Positions 26,501 to 34,955 of a stretch of 58,751 bases of DNA are shown here, in pieces (the stretch's first letter is position 1; each line of letters starts with the position of its first letter). Source of the stretch: Oscillospiraceae bacterium (GTDB lineage Bacteria; Bacillota; Clostridia; Oscillospirales; Acutalibacteraceae); the NCBI GenBank assembly GCA_015066595.1, contig SVNZ01000007.1, forward strand, positions 1 through 58,751, read 5' to 3'. The notes below the pieces were generated by a model. The model was not told where the DNA came from and did not search any database. It saw only the letters and a program-made list of their open reading frames with translations. Position numbers and translations under genes: made by a program.

Positions 26501-27414
26501 AACCAGAGCTCGGCGGTTACATCACACCTGCTAACGCTTCTAACTTCTTCAAAGCTGGTACAACAAACGTTGTTTACCTCTATGATGGTTCTGATCCTGA
26601 TGTGCCTGGTGACAAGATCACTATCGGTGACGTAGATCTCAATGAAAAGATTGCTATCACTGACGCTACACTTATCCAGAGATACCTCGCTGACTTACAG
26701 GTACTTTCAGATAACGCACAGAAGGCTGCTGATACAAACGAATCAGGTAAAATCGAAGTTACAGACGCAACATACATCCAGAGATATCTCGCTTCACTTG
26801 AGGGCGTTGGTTCTGTAGGTAAGGTTATCGGTGGCGGCGGCACACCTGTACAGGGTGAGCATACATTTGACGAGCTTATCGATATGTATAACACTCTCTC
26901 AGCTAAATACGTTGCACTTCCTGCAGCAGTATATGCTGAAGATGAAGGCTACAAAGCAGCTGGTGTTGCTCTTGATACATACAAGGCTGTAACTCTCAAC
27001 CCAAGCGCTGATCCTGAGCTCATCGACGAAGCTTATGATGCTTTCGAAACAGCTTATGAGACAATCAAGGATTATGACGAGAACTACATACCTCCAGTGC
27101 CTGATACAATCGATGTTTACTTTACTAACAACATCGGCTGGAGTAAAGTAAACTACTACTGTTGGGGCGCATCTGCTATGACATGGCCTGGTGCTCAGAT
27201 GACATGGGATAGCAAGAATGATATGGGACAGGATGTTTACAAGGTAACTGTTGATCCTAGCGTTTATCAGAACATCATCTTCAACAATGGTGCTGGTGGC
27301 GATGCTAACCAGACTGTGGATATCGTTATCGATACAACAAACGCAAAAATTGGTTACTACATCTCCGACCCTGAAAATTCAGGTAAGAAGAACGTTGGTA
27401 CATGGCAACCATAA
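23506..27414 (+). CDS. Secreted dockerin-bearing type I pullulanase with starch-binding modules
   Basis: This extracellular enzyme of 1302 residues would cut alpha-1,6 bonds of starch and pullulan. After a signal peptide (about 1-27, cleavage near VSA-AQ) comes a CBM48-like domain, then a GH13 barrel of the type I pullulanase branch. RNWGYNPVNFNVPDG matches the pullulanase motif; D371 (GFRFD) is the nucleophile, E400 (LMWGE) the acid/base and D487 (DNHD) the third acid. A C-terminal beta domain, MucBP-like repeats and a CBM25/26-like module (about 860-970) follow. A type I dockerin (about 1038-1100) has two Ca-binding repeats, each ending DAT.IQRYLA. A helical spacer leads to a C-terminal CBM26-type domain (about 1202-1302, with YCWGASAMTWPG). 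A dockerin implies docking to cohesin scaffoldins (amylosome). Codon use is strongly biased, as in highly expressed genes. Confidence 0.94.
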   Translation: MKLRSIISCLLVLVMMLSSISFAVSAAQVDIAETEYHNESYLEDYAQAAKNEQGLGATYSKASTTFKVWSPTATAVMVKLYKTGTDAESGAGVIGTYEMKKNATTGVWSLTLTGDYKDVYYTYLLTIDGSTAETQDPYATAVGANGERSMVVDLDATDPEGWEDDEHVVFDSAAQASVWEVHVRDFSINPSSGVSDEYKGKYLAFAEGNTTVNGEGDIATCVDYLVEQGINCIQLLPIADFSGIDETNSDPQRNWGYNPVNFNVPDGAYATDCYDGNARIKEFKQLVQACHDRGIAVVMDVVYNHTYVLEGSALARTVPKYYHRMSDAQNYYNGSGLGNCLSTEKAMTSKYVVESLKYWVEEYHIDGFRFDLMGALDCNTLNAARAELDKIDTRILMWGEPWAGGDAGISNGASNANFSKLNDRIGGFNQTYSENLKGSESMITGTTGAFAQGDSTNAAILNAAKGTATYFNTTAISKQVNYLDNHDNLTLYDKLLKTNQDDLTSKYGYRFTTNKDLENLYNINKTVAETYYPEVANQLKLSLVSVMTAQGIPFMNAGTEFGRTKYGDGNSYRTSDNINAINWARLETFGDEAEYYAGLLKIRQAFTPFYDNKADAITTVSAQNPVAYSVNNTKAGEWSKALVIMNNSKNESKTVTLPSGTWTVVANDKKAGLDSLGTASGSYTAPAGTGAILVQGTYTKPAEGYATLTAEHYVRDGASGSYTLAKKNIAKYKVGQTYRAITDTDILFDHNLDKYESTSGKLSGEAVADQNVTVKFYYTRFTESNYLTVNFLDSTTGEKVRPYIEYRLHDGAEFSIPATGVQGYSLDTMKYPAGTVGTFDASAPLTFNYYYNKLTHTQTVVHYYNSHPNWNNTTIQCYAYYDTSTEEPLGKWTDNKKGNMTKDTALGDNWYTVTIPDVQSCRVMFHPSGAVSGVQQEPGQGEAGYEVSEEAWIKDKILTFSCKVVTSYIDIATGKQLAPDAVKSYEKITSNGMYSTSAKPELGGYITPANASNFFKAGTTNVVYLYDGSDPDVPGDKITIGDVDLNEKIAITDATLIQRYLADLQVLSDNAQKAADTNESGKIEVTDATYIQRYLASLEGVGSVGKVIGGGGTPVQGEHTFDELIDMYNTLSAKYVALPAAVYAEDEGYKAAGVALDTYKAVTLNPSADPELIDEAYDAFETAYETIKDYDENYIPPVPDTIDVYFTNNIGWSKVNYYCWGASAMTWPGAQMTWDSKNDMGQDVYKVTVDPSVYQNIIFNNGAGGDANQTVDIVIDTTNAKIGYYISDPENSGKKNVGTWQP

Positions 27415-27435
27415 TTTAATATTTTTTGATAAATT

Positions 27436-27464
27436 TGGGCGGGTCGCAAGACCTGCCCATTTTT
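27436..27464 (+). terminator. Terminator of the pullulanase gene
   Basis: TGGGCGGGTC/GACCTGCCCA stem with GCAA tetraloop and T-run, 20 bp after the stop codon. Confidence 0.9.
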
Positions 27465-27603
27465 ACGTAATGGTCAAGTTTGGCAAAAATTATCTGGGGC
27501 AGATTGGTGTATTGTTACACAAGATGACTTCTTTTGCATATTATGTACTAAGGCTTGCCTATAAAATGTAGTCAGGTCAAAGAATAATAAGGAGAAATGT
27601 ATT

Positions 27604-27801
27604 TTGGATACAATCGAAAGACTGATGTCTCAGTATGGAATAAAAAGATTTCCTGACGACACATCTTATGCGATGGCGTATGTACCGTTTCAGCAGTATT
27701 CACCCAAAATGTATAGCCCAATGCAGGGCTATGAATGTGGCACGATTTTCGAAAACCTCAACAAACCGTTTTGTCCTAAAGATTGTGAGGGACTACGATG
27801 A
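27604..27801 (+). CDS. cotJA: Spore coat-associated protein CotJA
   Basis: A 65-residue protein of the CotJA family, made in the mother cell and placed in the spore coat. The family pattern is visible: AMAYVPFQQYSPKMYSPMQGYECGTIFENLNKPF. The start is a TTG at 27604, nine bases after AAGGAG (27589-27594); no in-frame ATG fits. It overlaps cotJB by four bases, giving the normal cotJA-cotJB-cotJC operon. A sporulation sigma-E promoter would be expected upstream (27470-27590); I see only a weak GCATATTATG candidate. Presence of this operon means the organism belongs to a sporulating lineage. Confidence 0.88.
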   Translation: MDTIERLMSQYGIKRFPDDTSYAMAYVPFQQYSPKMYSPMQGYECGTIFENLNKPFCPKDCEGLR

Positions 27802-28052
27802 CCCAGCGTGAAATAATGCTCAAAAAAATCGGCACATATAAATTTGCATTAAAAGATCTGCAACTATATCTTGATACTCATCCGAAAGATGAGGTTGCTC
27901 TTCATAAATACGCTGAGTACGAAGATATTTTGAAACCGCTTATAAGAGAATTTGAGAGCAGGTTTGGTCCGCTTACTGTGAAATCAGACAATATGAACAA
28001 GTTTTTATGGATAAAGAACCCATGGCCATGGGATATAGAGGAGGATGACTGA
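27798..28052 (+). CDS. cotJB: Spore coat protein CotJB
   Basis: An 84-residue acidic-tailed protein. Family features are KIGTYKFALKDLQLYLDTHPKDEVALHKY, a helical pair, and the FGPLTV...FLWIKNPWPWDIEEDD ending, typical of CotJB. It overlaps both neighbours (ATGA-type junctions), so translation is coupled. In Bacillus the CotJ proteins interact and are mutually dependent for assembly into the coat. No independent function is known for this small subunit. Confidence 0.9.
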   Translation: MTQREIMLKKIGTYKFALKDLQLYLDTHPKDEVALHKYAEYEDILKPLIREFESRFGPLTVKSDNMNKFLWIKNPWPWDIEEDD

Positions 28053-28669
28053 TGTTTGTATATGAAAAACAGCTTCAATATCCTGTGAAGATAAAAAGAA
28101 CAAATCCCGCACTAGCTAAAATAATTATAAGTCAGTTCGGCGGTCCAGATGGTGAGCTAGCAGCATCTATCCGTTACTTGTCACAGCGTTATACTATGCC
28201 TGTTGAAGAGCTGAAAGCAACACTCACAGATATTGGCACGGAAGAGCTCAATCACCTTGAGATGGTCGGTGCTATTGTGTATCAGCTGACAAAAGATTTA
28301 TCAGAAGAAGAGATAAAGAAAAACGGTTTTGATGCGTACTTTGTTGACCATACAACCGGTATTTATCCATCGTCTGCTGCGGGTGTTCCTTTTACAGCGG
28401 CGTATATCCAGTCAAAAGGCGACCCGATAACCGATCTTCATGAAGATATGGCAGCAGAACAAAAAGCTCGTACAACTTACGACAACATTCTAAGAATGTG
28501 TGATGATTACGATGTAAAAGACCCAATACGCTTTTTGCGTGCACGAGAGGTCGTACACTACCAGCGTTTTGGCGAGAACCTGCGTATCCTGACTGATAAG
28601 TTGGATTCCAAAAATTACTATCAGTTCAATCCGAGCTTTGATAAGAAGTGTTTTAAAAAAAGAAAATAA
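28052..28669 (+). CDS. cotJC: CotJC, manganese-catalase-like spore coat protein
   Basis: A 205-residue member of the manganese-catalase family found in spore coats. Ferritin-like four-helix features include the ligand-type motifs TDIGTEELNHLEMV and EDMAAEQKARTTY, followed by LRAREVVHYQRF. Such residues (Glu and His in ExxH pairs) bind the di-manganese centre in catalases, so the protein may remove peroxide at the spore surface. It ends the cotJ operon and is followed by an AT-rich palindrome (TTCTAAATTAGAA) and a terminator. The length is normal. Confidence 0.93.
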   Translation: MFVYEKQLQYPVKIKRTNPALAKIIISQFGGPDGELAASIRYLSQRYTMPVEELKATLTDIGTEELNHLEMVGAIVYQLTKDLSEEEIKKNGFDAYFVDHTTGIYPSSAAGVPFTAAYIQSKGDPITDLHEDMAAEQKARTTYDNILRMCDDYDVKDPIRFLRAREVVHYQRFGENLRILTDKLDSKNYYQFNPSFDKKCFKKRK

Positions 28670-28687
28670 TTCTAAATTAGAATAAAA
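28665..28687. repeat. Palindromic AATAATTCTAAATTAGAATAAAA element, copy 1
   Basis: It overlaps the cotJC stop codon and precedes the terminator. Near-identical copies occur at 39575, 39650 and 40536. Confidence 0.6.
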
Positions 28688-28696
28688 TTAAAACCA

Positions 28697-28738
28697 GACA
28701 GCACTTGTCGATATTAACTGACAGGTGCTGTTTTTTTC
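28697..28738 (+). terminator. Terminator of the cotJ operon
   Basis: ACAGCACTTGTC pairs with GACAGGTGCTGT, followed by TTTTTTT. Confidence 0.88.
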
Positions 28739-28839
28739 TTATTTTTTTAAAAAAATCATTATTTTTCTTTTATATTGATAATTTTTTTGCTTTTCTATGA
28801 TATACCTATTATTGTATTTATATTTTTTAGGAGAATAAG

Positions 28840-30321
28840 ATGAAGATCGGTTTTGATAATGACAAATATTTGAATATGCAATCTCAGCATATACGAGATA
28901 GAATAGCCCAATTTGGTGGCAAACTCTACCTTGAGTTTGGTGGCAAGCTCTTTGATGACTATCACGCATCTCGTGTACTCCCCGGTTTTAAGCCTGACAG
29001 TAAGTTGCAGATGCTCCTACAGCTCAAGGATCAGGCTGAAATCGTTATCGTCGTAAACGCTGACGATATTGAAAAAAATAAAGTCAGAGGCGATTTGGGC
29101 ATCACTTATGACTTAGATACTTTGCGTCTAATTGATATTTTCCAAAACATAGGTCTTTATGTCGGTAGCGTTGTGCTTACTCGTTACGCTGATCAGCTTG
29201 CAGCTCAAAAATTCCAGAAAAAGCTTGAGCAAAACGGTATCAAAGTGTATCATCACTATTCTATCGAGCGCTACCCGCAGGATATCGACCTTATCGTTTC
29301 CGATGAAGGTTTCGGTCGCAACGATTTCATAAAAACCCAGCGTGAGCTTGTTGTTGTTACAGCTCCGGGTCCCGGAAGCGGTAAGATGGCTGTGTGTTTA
29401 TCTCAGCTTTATCACGAGAACAAACGTGGAATAAGTTGCGGGTACGCAAAATTCGAGACTTTTCCTATCTGGAATCTGCCTCTCAAGCACCCTGTCAACG
29501 TGGCGTACGAGGCAGCTACTGCTGACTTGAACGATGTCAATATGATTGACCCGTTCCATCTTGAAGCGTACGGTGAAACCACAGTCAACTATAACCGTGA
29601 CATCGAGGTTTTTCCGGTTCTTAACACGATGTTTGAACAGATTTTGGGTGAGTCACCGTACAAGTCACCAACAGATATGGGTGTTAATATGGTGGGTAAC
29701 TGTATTTTTGATGATGATGCGGTTATCGAAGCGGCTAATCAGGAGATTATAAGACGATATTATAACGCTTTATGCAATAACAAGAAGGGCAATTCGCCTG
29801 ATGGCGAAGTGTACGCACTGGAACTTATTATGAAGCAGTCTAAGCTTGACAGCACCGTGCGTAAGGTTATCGCACCTGCTCTTAAAAAAGCTGAAGAAAC
29901 CGGCGCTCCTGCGGCAGCTATCGAACTCCACGACGGAACAATCGTCACAGGAAAAACATCATCTTTGCTCGGTGCCTGTGCAGCTATGCTTTTGAATGCG
30001 CTCAAGATTATGGGAGGTATTGACGATAGCATTCATCTCATATCTCCTGATGTTATCGGACCTATCCAACAGCTCAAAGTACATCACTTAGGTAATGTCA
30101 ACCCACGACTTCATATCGACGAAGTTTTGATTGCGCTGTCTATTTCTGCTGCTACAAGTGAGTATGCTCAAAAGGCGATGGAACAGCTCGAAAAGCTAAG
30201 GGGCTGTGAAGCTCATTCTTCTGTTATTTTGTCACAGGTTGATACGATGATGTTCAAAAAACTCGGTATAAACTTAACCTGTGAACCATATTATCAGACT
30301 AAAAAATTGTATCAAAAGTGA
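28840..30321 (+). CDS. DUF1846 family protein
   Basis: A 493-residue cytosolic protein of the DUF1846 (UPF0371) family, widespread in anaerobic Firmicutes but without a proven function. Signature parts are IGFDNDKYLNMQSQHIRDRIAQFGGKLYLEFGGKL at the N-terminus and a P-loop-like VTAPGPGSGKMAVCLSQLYHE near residue 180, suggesting nucleotide binding. The long C-terminal half contains HLISPDVIGPIQQLK and LNIDEVLIAL-like helices. The length matches the family. It stands alone with its own ribosome binding site (TAGGAG) and is followed by a weak hairpin. Confidence 0.9.
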   Translation: MKIGFDNDKYLNMQSQHIRDRIAQFGGKLYLEFGGKLFDDYHASRVLPGFKPDSKLQMLLQLKDQAEIVIVVNADDIEKNKVRGDLGITYDLDTLRLIDIFQNIGLYVGSVVLTRYADQLAAQKFQKKLEQNGIKVYHHYSIERYPQDIDLIVSDEGFGRNDFIKTQRELVVVTAPGPGSGKMAVCLSQLYHENKRGISCGYAKFETFPIWNLPLKHPVNVAYEAATADLNDVNMIDPFHLEAYGETTVNYNRDIEVFPVLNTMFEQILGESPYKSPTDMGVNMVGNCIFDDDAVIEAANQEIIRRYYNALCNNKKGNSPDGEVYALELIMKQSKLDSTVRKVIAPALKKAEETGAPAAAIELHDGTIVTGKTSSLLGACAAMLLNALKIMGGIDDSIHLISPDVIGPIQQLKVHHLGNVNPRLHIDEVLIALSISAATSEYAQKAMEQLEKLRGCEAHSSVILSQVDTMMFKKLGINLTCEPYYQTKKLYQK

Positions 30322-30322
30322 T

Positions 30323-30353
30323 TTGTAGCACTCTCTTGCAGAGTGCTATAGTT
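30323..30353 (+). terminator. Weak hairpin terminator after the DUF1846 gene
   Basis: TAGCACTCT/AGAGTGCTA stem with CTTGC loop, followed only by TAGTTTTG; read-through into the transporter gene 12 bp later is likely. Confidence 0.5.
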
Positions 30354-30364
30354 TTGAGGTTTAT

Positions 30365-31255
30365 ATGAAAGTTAGTGAAAAAGCTAAAATAGAGCTTGCT
30401 TCGGCGTTTCTGATTTGGGGAACAGTCGGTATATTTGTGAAATTCATTCCGCTTAACAGTGGTATTGTAGCGTTTGACCGTTCTGTTGTTGGTATGTTGT
30501 TTTTGATAGCTGTCAAGCTGTGTATGAAATCAAAAATTAACTTTTCTGCATTAAAGTCAAGCTTGCCTATTCTTTGTATCAACGGAGCATTGCTCGGACT
30601 TAACTGGATATTGCTTTTTGAATCGTATAATTACACCAGTGTTGCTACATCTACAATATGCTACAACTTAGGTCCGATGCTTGTTGTTATGGTGTCCCCG
30701 CTTGTTTTTAAAGAGCGACTCACTTTAGTAAAGATTGTGTGTGCGGTTACTTCGCTTTTTGGTGTAGTATGTGTGTCAGGTGTTTTCGAAGAAAACTCTA
30801 TAGGGGACAGAGGTCTTATGGGTGTGTTGCTCGGACTTTCTGCAGCGGTGGTATATGCTGTGACTGTTATCATCAACAAGCAAGTTGACAAAATCAATCC
30901 AATGGACAAAGCTATTACTCAGTTTTCTGCATCGACGGTTGTTATGTTTATTTATTGCTTGTTTGTCACAAAACCCTCTGAGCTACAGTTTACAGCACAA
31001 ACTATTATTCTACTGATTATTGTCGGCGTAATACACACGGGTGTAGCGTACATAATTTACTTTAAGTCCTTGCCTAATGTTACATCGCAGAATGTCGCAC
31101 TTTTTGCGTATATTGACCCCGTAGTAGCTGTTGTATTATCAGCACTGATACTGAAAGAATCTATGAGTTTCTATACTGTTTTGGGTGCTGTGCTTGTAGT
31201 AGTTTCAGCAATTTTCAGCGAATTATATGATAATAAGCAAAAGAAAGGCTCATAA
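30365..31255 (+). CDS. EamA/DMT-family membrane transporter
   Basis: A 296-residue inner-membrane protein with about ten hydrophobic helices in two repeated EamA halves (the first begins LASAFLIWGTVGIFVKFIP, the second GVLLGLSAAVVYAVTVIINKQ). The family exports metabolites or takes up small molecules; the substrate cannot be told from sequence. The C-terminus is short and basic (DNKQKKGS), putting it in the cytosol. It lies close behind the DUF1846 gene and may be partly co-transcribed. Confidence 0.88.
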   Translation: MKVSEKAKIELASAFLIWGTVGIFVKFIPLNSGIVAFDRSVVGMLFLIAVKLCMKSKINFSALKSSLPILCINGALLGLNWILLFESYNYTSVATSTICYNLGPMLVVMVSPLVFKERLTLVKIVCAVTSLFGVVCVSGVFEENSIGDRGLMGVLLGLSAAVVYAVTVIINKQVDKINPMDKAITQFSASTVVMFIYCLFVTKPSELQFTAQTIILLIIVGVIHTGVAYIIYFKSLPNVTSQNVALFAYIDPVVAVVLSALILKESMSFYTVLGAVLVVVSAIFSELYDNKQKKGS

Positions 31256-31306
31256 GGATACTAATTTATCTATTTTGACAAAAATTTATCAAATGGAAAA
31301 TATTAC

Positions 31307-31335
31307 TTGATTTATGAGAGAAACAGTAGTAAAAT
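31307..31335 (+). promoter_or_regulatory. Sigma-A promoter of gap
   Basis: TTGATT (31307-31312), 17-bp spacer, TAAAAT (31330-31335). A strong ribosome binding site AGGAGGAATT lies before the ATG at 31395. Confidence 0.7.
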
Positions 31336-31394
31336 AATAAAGGTATATACATTGGTATAATCCAAATTAACATAATTTTTAGGAGGAATTCACT

Positions 31395-32408
31395 ATGGCA
31401 GTAAAAGTAGGTATTAACGGATTCGGTAGAATCGGTAGACTTGCATTCAGACAGATGTTCTCAGCAGAGGGCTACGAGGTAGTTGCTATCAACGACCTTA
31501 CAGCTCCTAAAATGCTCGCACATCTTCTTAAGTATGATTCAGCTCAGGGCAAATACGCTCTCGCTGACAAGGTAGAGGCTAAAGAGAGCTCTATCGTTGT
31601 TGACGGTAAAGAAATCACAATCTACAAAGAGCCTGACGCTAACAACATCCCTTGGGGTGAGCTCGGTGTAGATGTAGTACTTGAGTGTACAGGTTTCTAC
31701 TGTTCAAAAGAGAAGTCAATGGCACACATCAACGCAGGTGCTAAGAAGGTTGTTATCTCTGCTCCAGCTGGCAACGACCTCAAGACAGTTGTATTCTCAG
31801 TAAACGAGGGTATCCTCACAGCTGACGATCAGATTATTTCAGCTGCTTCTTGTACAACAAACTGCCTCGCTCCAATGGCTAAGGCTCTTAACGACCTTGC
31901 TGCTATCCAGAGCGGTATCATGGCAACTATCCACGCTTACACAGGCGATCAGATGATTCTTGACGGTCCACACAGAAAGGGTGACCTCAGAAGAGCTAGA
32001 GCTGGTGCTGTAAACATCGTTCCTAACTCAACAGGTGCTGCTAAGGCTATCGGCCTTGTTATCCCAGAGCTCAACGGTAAGCTCATCGGCGCTGCTCAGC
32101 GTGTTCCTGTTCCAACAGGTTCTACAACTATCCTTACAGCTGTTGTTAAGGGTCAGGTTACTGTTGATCAGATCAACGCTGCTATGAAGGCTTGTGCTTC
32201 TGATTCATTCGGCTACAACGAGGACGAGATCGTTTCTTCTGACGTTGTTGGTATGACATACGGTTCACTCTTCGATGCTACACAGACAATGGCAACATAC
32301 ATGCCAGAGACTGACACAACACAGGTTCAGGTTGTTTCATGGTATGACAACGAGAACTCATACACATCTCAGATGGTTAGAACTATCAAATACTTCGCTG
32401 AGCTGTAA
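31395..32408 (+). CDS. gap: Glyceraldehyde-3-phosphate dehydrogenase, type I
   Basis: GAPDH oxidises glyceraldehyde-3-phosphate with NAD and phosphate in glycolysis. The 337-residue product has the NAD fold start [18 protein letters not shown], Asp34 in AINDLT (NAD preference), the catalytic SCTTNC with Cys153, and His180 in [10 protein letters not shown]. The C-terminal [15 protein letters not shown] is also standard. It is a single-gene unit with its own promoter and terminator; no pgk or tpi lies nearby. Codon use is very biased (AAC, TTC, ATC), as expected for one of the most expressed genes of a starch fermenter. Confidence 0.97.
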   Translation: MAVKVGINGFGRIGRLAFRQMFSAEGYEVVAINDLTAPKMLAHLLKYDSAQGKYALADKVEAKESSIVVDGKEITIYKEPDANNIPWGELGVDVVLECTGFYCSKEKSMAHINAGAKKVVISAPAGNDLKTVVFSVNEGILTADDQIISAASCTTNCLAPMAKALNDLAAIQSGIMATIHAYTGDQMILDGPHRKGDLRRARAGAVNIVPNSTGAAKAIGLVIPELNGKLIGAAQRVPVPTGSTTILTAVVKGQVTVDQINAAMKACASDSFGYNEDEIVSSDVVGMTYGSLFDATQTMATYMPETDTTQVQVVSWYDNENSYTSQMVRTIKYFAEL

Positions 32409-32428
32409 TTTAGAACTCACGTTTATTT

Positions 32429-32460
32429 TGCCGACTGCTTTTGCAGTCGGCATTTTCTTT
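32429..32460 (+). terminator. Terminator of gap
   Basis: GCCGACTGC/GCAGTCGGC stem with TTTT loop and a T-rich tail. Confidence 0.92.
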
Positions 32461-32496
32461 TACAAAAGTTTTCTTTTTCCCTATATAAATGTAATA

Positions 32497-32525
32497 TTGA
32501 CATATAATGTGAATTATTGTATAAT
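32497..32525 (+). promoter_or_regulatory. Full-consensus sigma-A promoter of the amino-acid transporter operon
   Basis: TTGACA (32497-32502), exactly 17 bp, TATAAT (32520-32525), a perfect match to consensus. A small hairpin (CTATATCC...GGATACATAG) lies in the leader. Confidence 0.9.
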
Positions 32526-32596
32526 TGATTCGTTATCTATATCCTAGAATGGATACATAGTAAATTGACAAGTAAATTTGAAAAGGAGTCACTAAA

Positions 32597-33355
32597 ATGA
32601 AAAAGTTTTTTGCACTTGTACTTGCTATCCTTATGGTAGCATCACTTGCAGCTTGTAATGGCACAAGCAACACAGACGGTAAAACATACGTTATTTACTC
32701 AGACAACGCTTTTGCTCCATTTGAGTACCTTGACGAAGCATCAGGTGAATATGTTGGTCTTGATATGGACATCTTTGCTGCTATCGCTGAGGACCAGGGC
32801 TTTGCTTATGAAATGCACAACGAAGGTTTCGACGCTTCTATGGGTGCTGTTCAGTCAGGTCAGGCAGACGGTATGATCGCCGGCATGACAATCACAGACG
32901 AAAGAAGAGAGTCATACGATTTTGCTGAAGGTTATTTTGAAGACGGTCAGGTTTTAGTTGTTAAGAACGGTTCTGACATCAAAGACTTCGATGATCTCGA
33001 TGGCAAGACAATCGCTTGTAAGACATCTACAGTTGGCGGCGAGTACGCTGAGTCAATCAAAGATGAGTATGGCTTTACAATCAACTACTACGAAGGCTCT
33101 AACGAGATGTATCAGGCTGTTGTAACAGGCGCTGACGCTGCTTGTATCGAGGACTTCTCAGTTATCGGTTGGGCTATCAACTCTGAGGATCTTCCACTTA
33201 CTATCGTTACTGAAGACCCATTCAACAACAGCTTCTACGGTTTCGCTGTTAAGAAGGGCACAAACCCAGAGCTCATCGAGATGTTCAACGCAGGTCTTGC
33301 TAACATCAAAGAAAACGGTACATACGACGAGCTTCTTGCTAAGTACGGTTACTAA
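32597..33355 (+). CDS. Polar amino-acid ABC transporter, substrate-binding lipoprotein
   Basis: A 252-residue extracellular receptor of the family-3 solute-binding proteins. The N-terminus is a lipoprotein signal with lipobox LAAC (Cys20). The mature part has the two-lobed pattern: APFEYLDEASGEYVGLDMDIFAAIAE, GMIAGMTITDERRESYDF with the ligand-carboxylate-binding Arg, and LDGKTIACKTSTVGGEYAE. The ligand is probably a polar or cationic amino acid or cystine, but it cannot be fixed from sequence. It is the first gene of an operon with permease and ATPase; a hairpin between it and the permease probably lowers downstream expression, giving excess receptor. Confidence 0.93.
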   Translation: MKKFFALVLAILMVASLAACNGTSNTDGKTYVIYSDNAFAPFEYLDEASGEYVGLDMDIFAAIAEDQGFAYEMHNEGFDASMGAVQSGQADGMIAGMTITDERRESYDFAEGYFEDGQVLVVKNGSDIKDFDDLDGKTIACKTSTVGGEYAESIKDEYGFTINYYEGSNEMYQAVVTGADAACIEDFSVIGWAINSEDLPLTIVTEDPFNNSFYGFAVKKGTNPELIEMFNAGLANIKENGTYDELLAKYGY

Positions 33356-33391
33356 TACCGACTGATAGAAAATATATTATAGCTTTTATGG

Positions 33392-33427
33392 TTTCAGCAT
33401 GGTGCTAGCCACCATGCTGAACTTTTT
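33392..33427 (+). terminator. Intra-operon hairpin terminator/attenuator
   Basis: TTCAGCATGGTG/CACCATGCTGAA stem followed by CTTTTT, between the receptor and permease genes. No promoter is obvious after it, so partial read-through is implied. Confidence 0.75.
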
Positions 33428-33456
33428 ACAGCTAGTGAGTAAGGTAGATGTAATTT

Positions 33457-34140
33457 ATGAATTTTGGTAGAGTTATAAGTGAAGCTACCCCGCTTTTGTT
33501 ACAGGGTTTACGCTACACTCTTATAGTTTCACTGATAGGTATAGTTATCGGTATTGTCATCGGACTTGTTATGTGTCTGATGAATATGTCAAAAAACAAA
33601 CTTCTGCGAAGCATCGCAGGCGTTTATATCTGGATTATCCGTGGTACACCGATGCTTGTACAGGCGTACTTTGTGTTCTTCGGCTTTCCACAGCTTTTGC
33701 AGTTACTTATTCCGGGATTTAGACTGGAAGCGTTTTCTGCTGGTATTATCACACTCAGTCTGAACGCCGGCGCGTATCTTGCTGAGATTTTCAGAAGTGG
33801 TATTCAGGCTGTTCCTAAAGGTCAGACCGAAGCTGCTCGAAGTCTGGGACTTTCCAGTAGCAAAACTATGATGAAGGTTGTTCTTCCACAGGCGTTTAAG
33901 ATTACTATCCCATCGCTTGTTAATCAGTTTATCATTTCGATCAAGGACACCTCTATCCTGTCTGCTATTGGTCTTGCTGAACTTACAAATATGACTAAGC
34001 AGTACGTTGGTAAGTCATACGAGTTCTTTGCATCATACGTGTATCTTGCAGTATTCTATCTTGTGATTGTTTCACTGCTTATGATACTTTCAAATTATAT
34101 AGAAAAGAGATTAAAATATGAAAGAAAAAGTAATAGTTAA
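33457..34140 (+). CDS. Polar amino-acid ABC transporter, permease
   Basis: A 227-residue membrane permease of the HisM/GlnP family with about five helices. The family EAA loop that docks the ATPase is present as [51 protein letters not shown] and [16 protein letters not shown] are also typical. It overlaps the ATPase gene by 23 bases, so the two proteins are made together. A homodimer of this permease with the ATPase dimer would form the importer. Confidence 0.94.
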   Translation: MNFGRVISEATPLLLQGLRYTLIVSLIGIVIGIVIGLVMCLMNMSKNKLLRSIAGVYIWIIRGTPMLVQAYFVFFGFPQLLQLLIPGFRLEAFSAGIITLSLNAGAYLAEIFRSGIQAVPKGQTEAARSLGLSSSKTMMKVVLPQAFKITIPSLVNQFIISIKDTSILSAIGLAELTNMTKQYVGKSYEFFASYVYLAVFYLVIVSLLMILSNYIEKRLKYERKSNS

Positions 34141-34849
34141 AGACCTGCACAAGTATTTCGATAAGCTCGAAGTATTGACAGGCATTGATACTGTTATTTA
34201 TGAGGGCGAGGTCGTTTGTGTAATAGGACCTTCCGGCTCTGGAAAATCTACTTTTCTCAGATGTCTGAACAAGCTTGAAGATGTTACTTCAGGTACAATC
34301 ATCATTGACGATTTCAATATTACCGATGAAAAGGTTAATATAAACAAAGTAAGAGAAAACATCGGCATGGTGTTCCAGCAGTTCAATTTGTTCCCGAATA
34401 TGACTGTCAAAAAGAACATTATGATGGCACCTGTCACCTTGAAGAAAATGACAACCGAAGAAGCATCAGCTAAGGCTGACGAACTTCTGACAAGGGTTGG
34501 TCTTCTGGAAAAGGCTGATTCTTTCCCTGGTGAACTTTCCGGTGGACAGCAGCAGCGTGTTGCTATTGCGCGTGCACTTGCTATGAATCCGGATATTATG
34601 CTTTTTGATGAGCCTACTTCTGCACTTGATCCTGAAATGGTCGGCGAAGTACTTGAGGTTATGAAGGACCTTGCTGCTCAGGGTATGACGATGGTTGTTG
34701 TTACTCACGAGATGGGCTTTGCACGTGAAGTTGCTGACAGAGTACTCTTTATGGATGGCGGTGTTATCTGCGAAGAGGGTACACCTGAAGAAGTTTTCTT
34801 GAATCCTCAGCAAGAGCGTACTCAGGACTTCTTGCGCAAAGTGCTGTGA
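34118..34849 (+). CDS. Polar amino-acid ABC transporter, ATP-binding protein
   Basis: A 243-residue ATPase of the GlnQ/HisP type. Motifs: Walker [11 protein letters not shown]-loop [12 protein letters not shown], signature [15 protein letters not shown], Walker [13 protein letters not shown], and switch His in [11 protein letters not shown]. The final residues ([11 protein letters not shown]) are the family ending. It starts inside the permease frame and closes the operon, with a clear terminator after it. Confidence 0.95.
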   Translation: MKEKVIVKDLHKYFDKLEVLTGIDTVIYEGEVVCVIGPSGSGKSTFLRCLNKLEDVTSGTIIIDDFNITDEKVNINKVRENIGMVFQQFNLFPNMTVKKNIMMAPVTLKKMTTEEASAKADELLTRVGLLEKADSFPGELSGGQQQRVAIARALAMNPDIMLFDEPTSALDPEMVGEVLEVMKDLAAQGMTMVVVTHEMGFAREVADRVLFMDGGVICEEGTPEEVFLNPQQERTQDFLRKVL

Positions 34850-34879
34850 TTTTACATCTACTATATTTATTGCTATTTT

Positions 34880-34908
34880 GGCTGTTCCGTTTCGGGACAG
34901 CCTTTTTT
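34880..34908 (+). terminator. Terminator of the amino-acid transporter operon
   Basis: GGCTGTTCC/GGGACAGCC stem followed by TTTTTT. Confidence 0.9.
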
Positions 34909-34955
34909 ATTTGAAAAAACAATTTGTGAACAAATTTTTAATTTAAAAATTAGAC

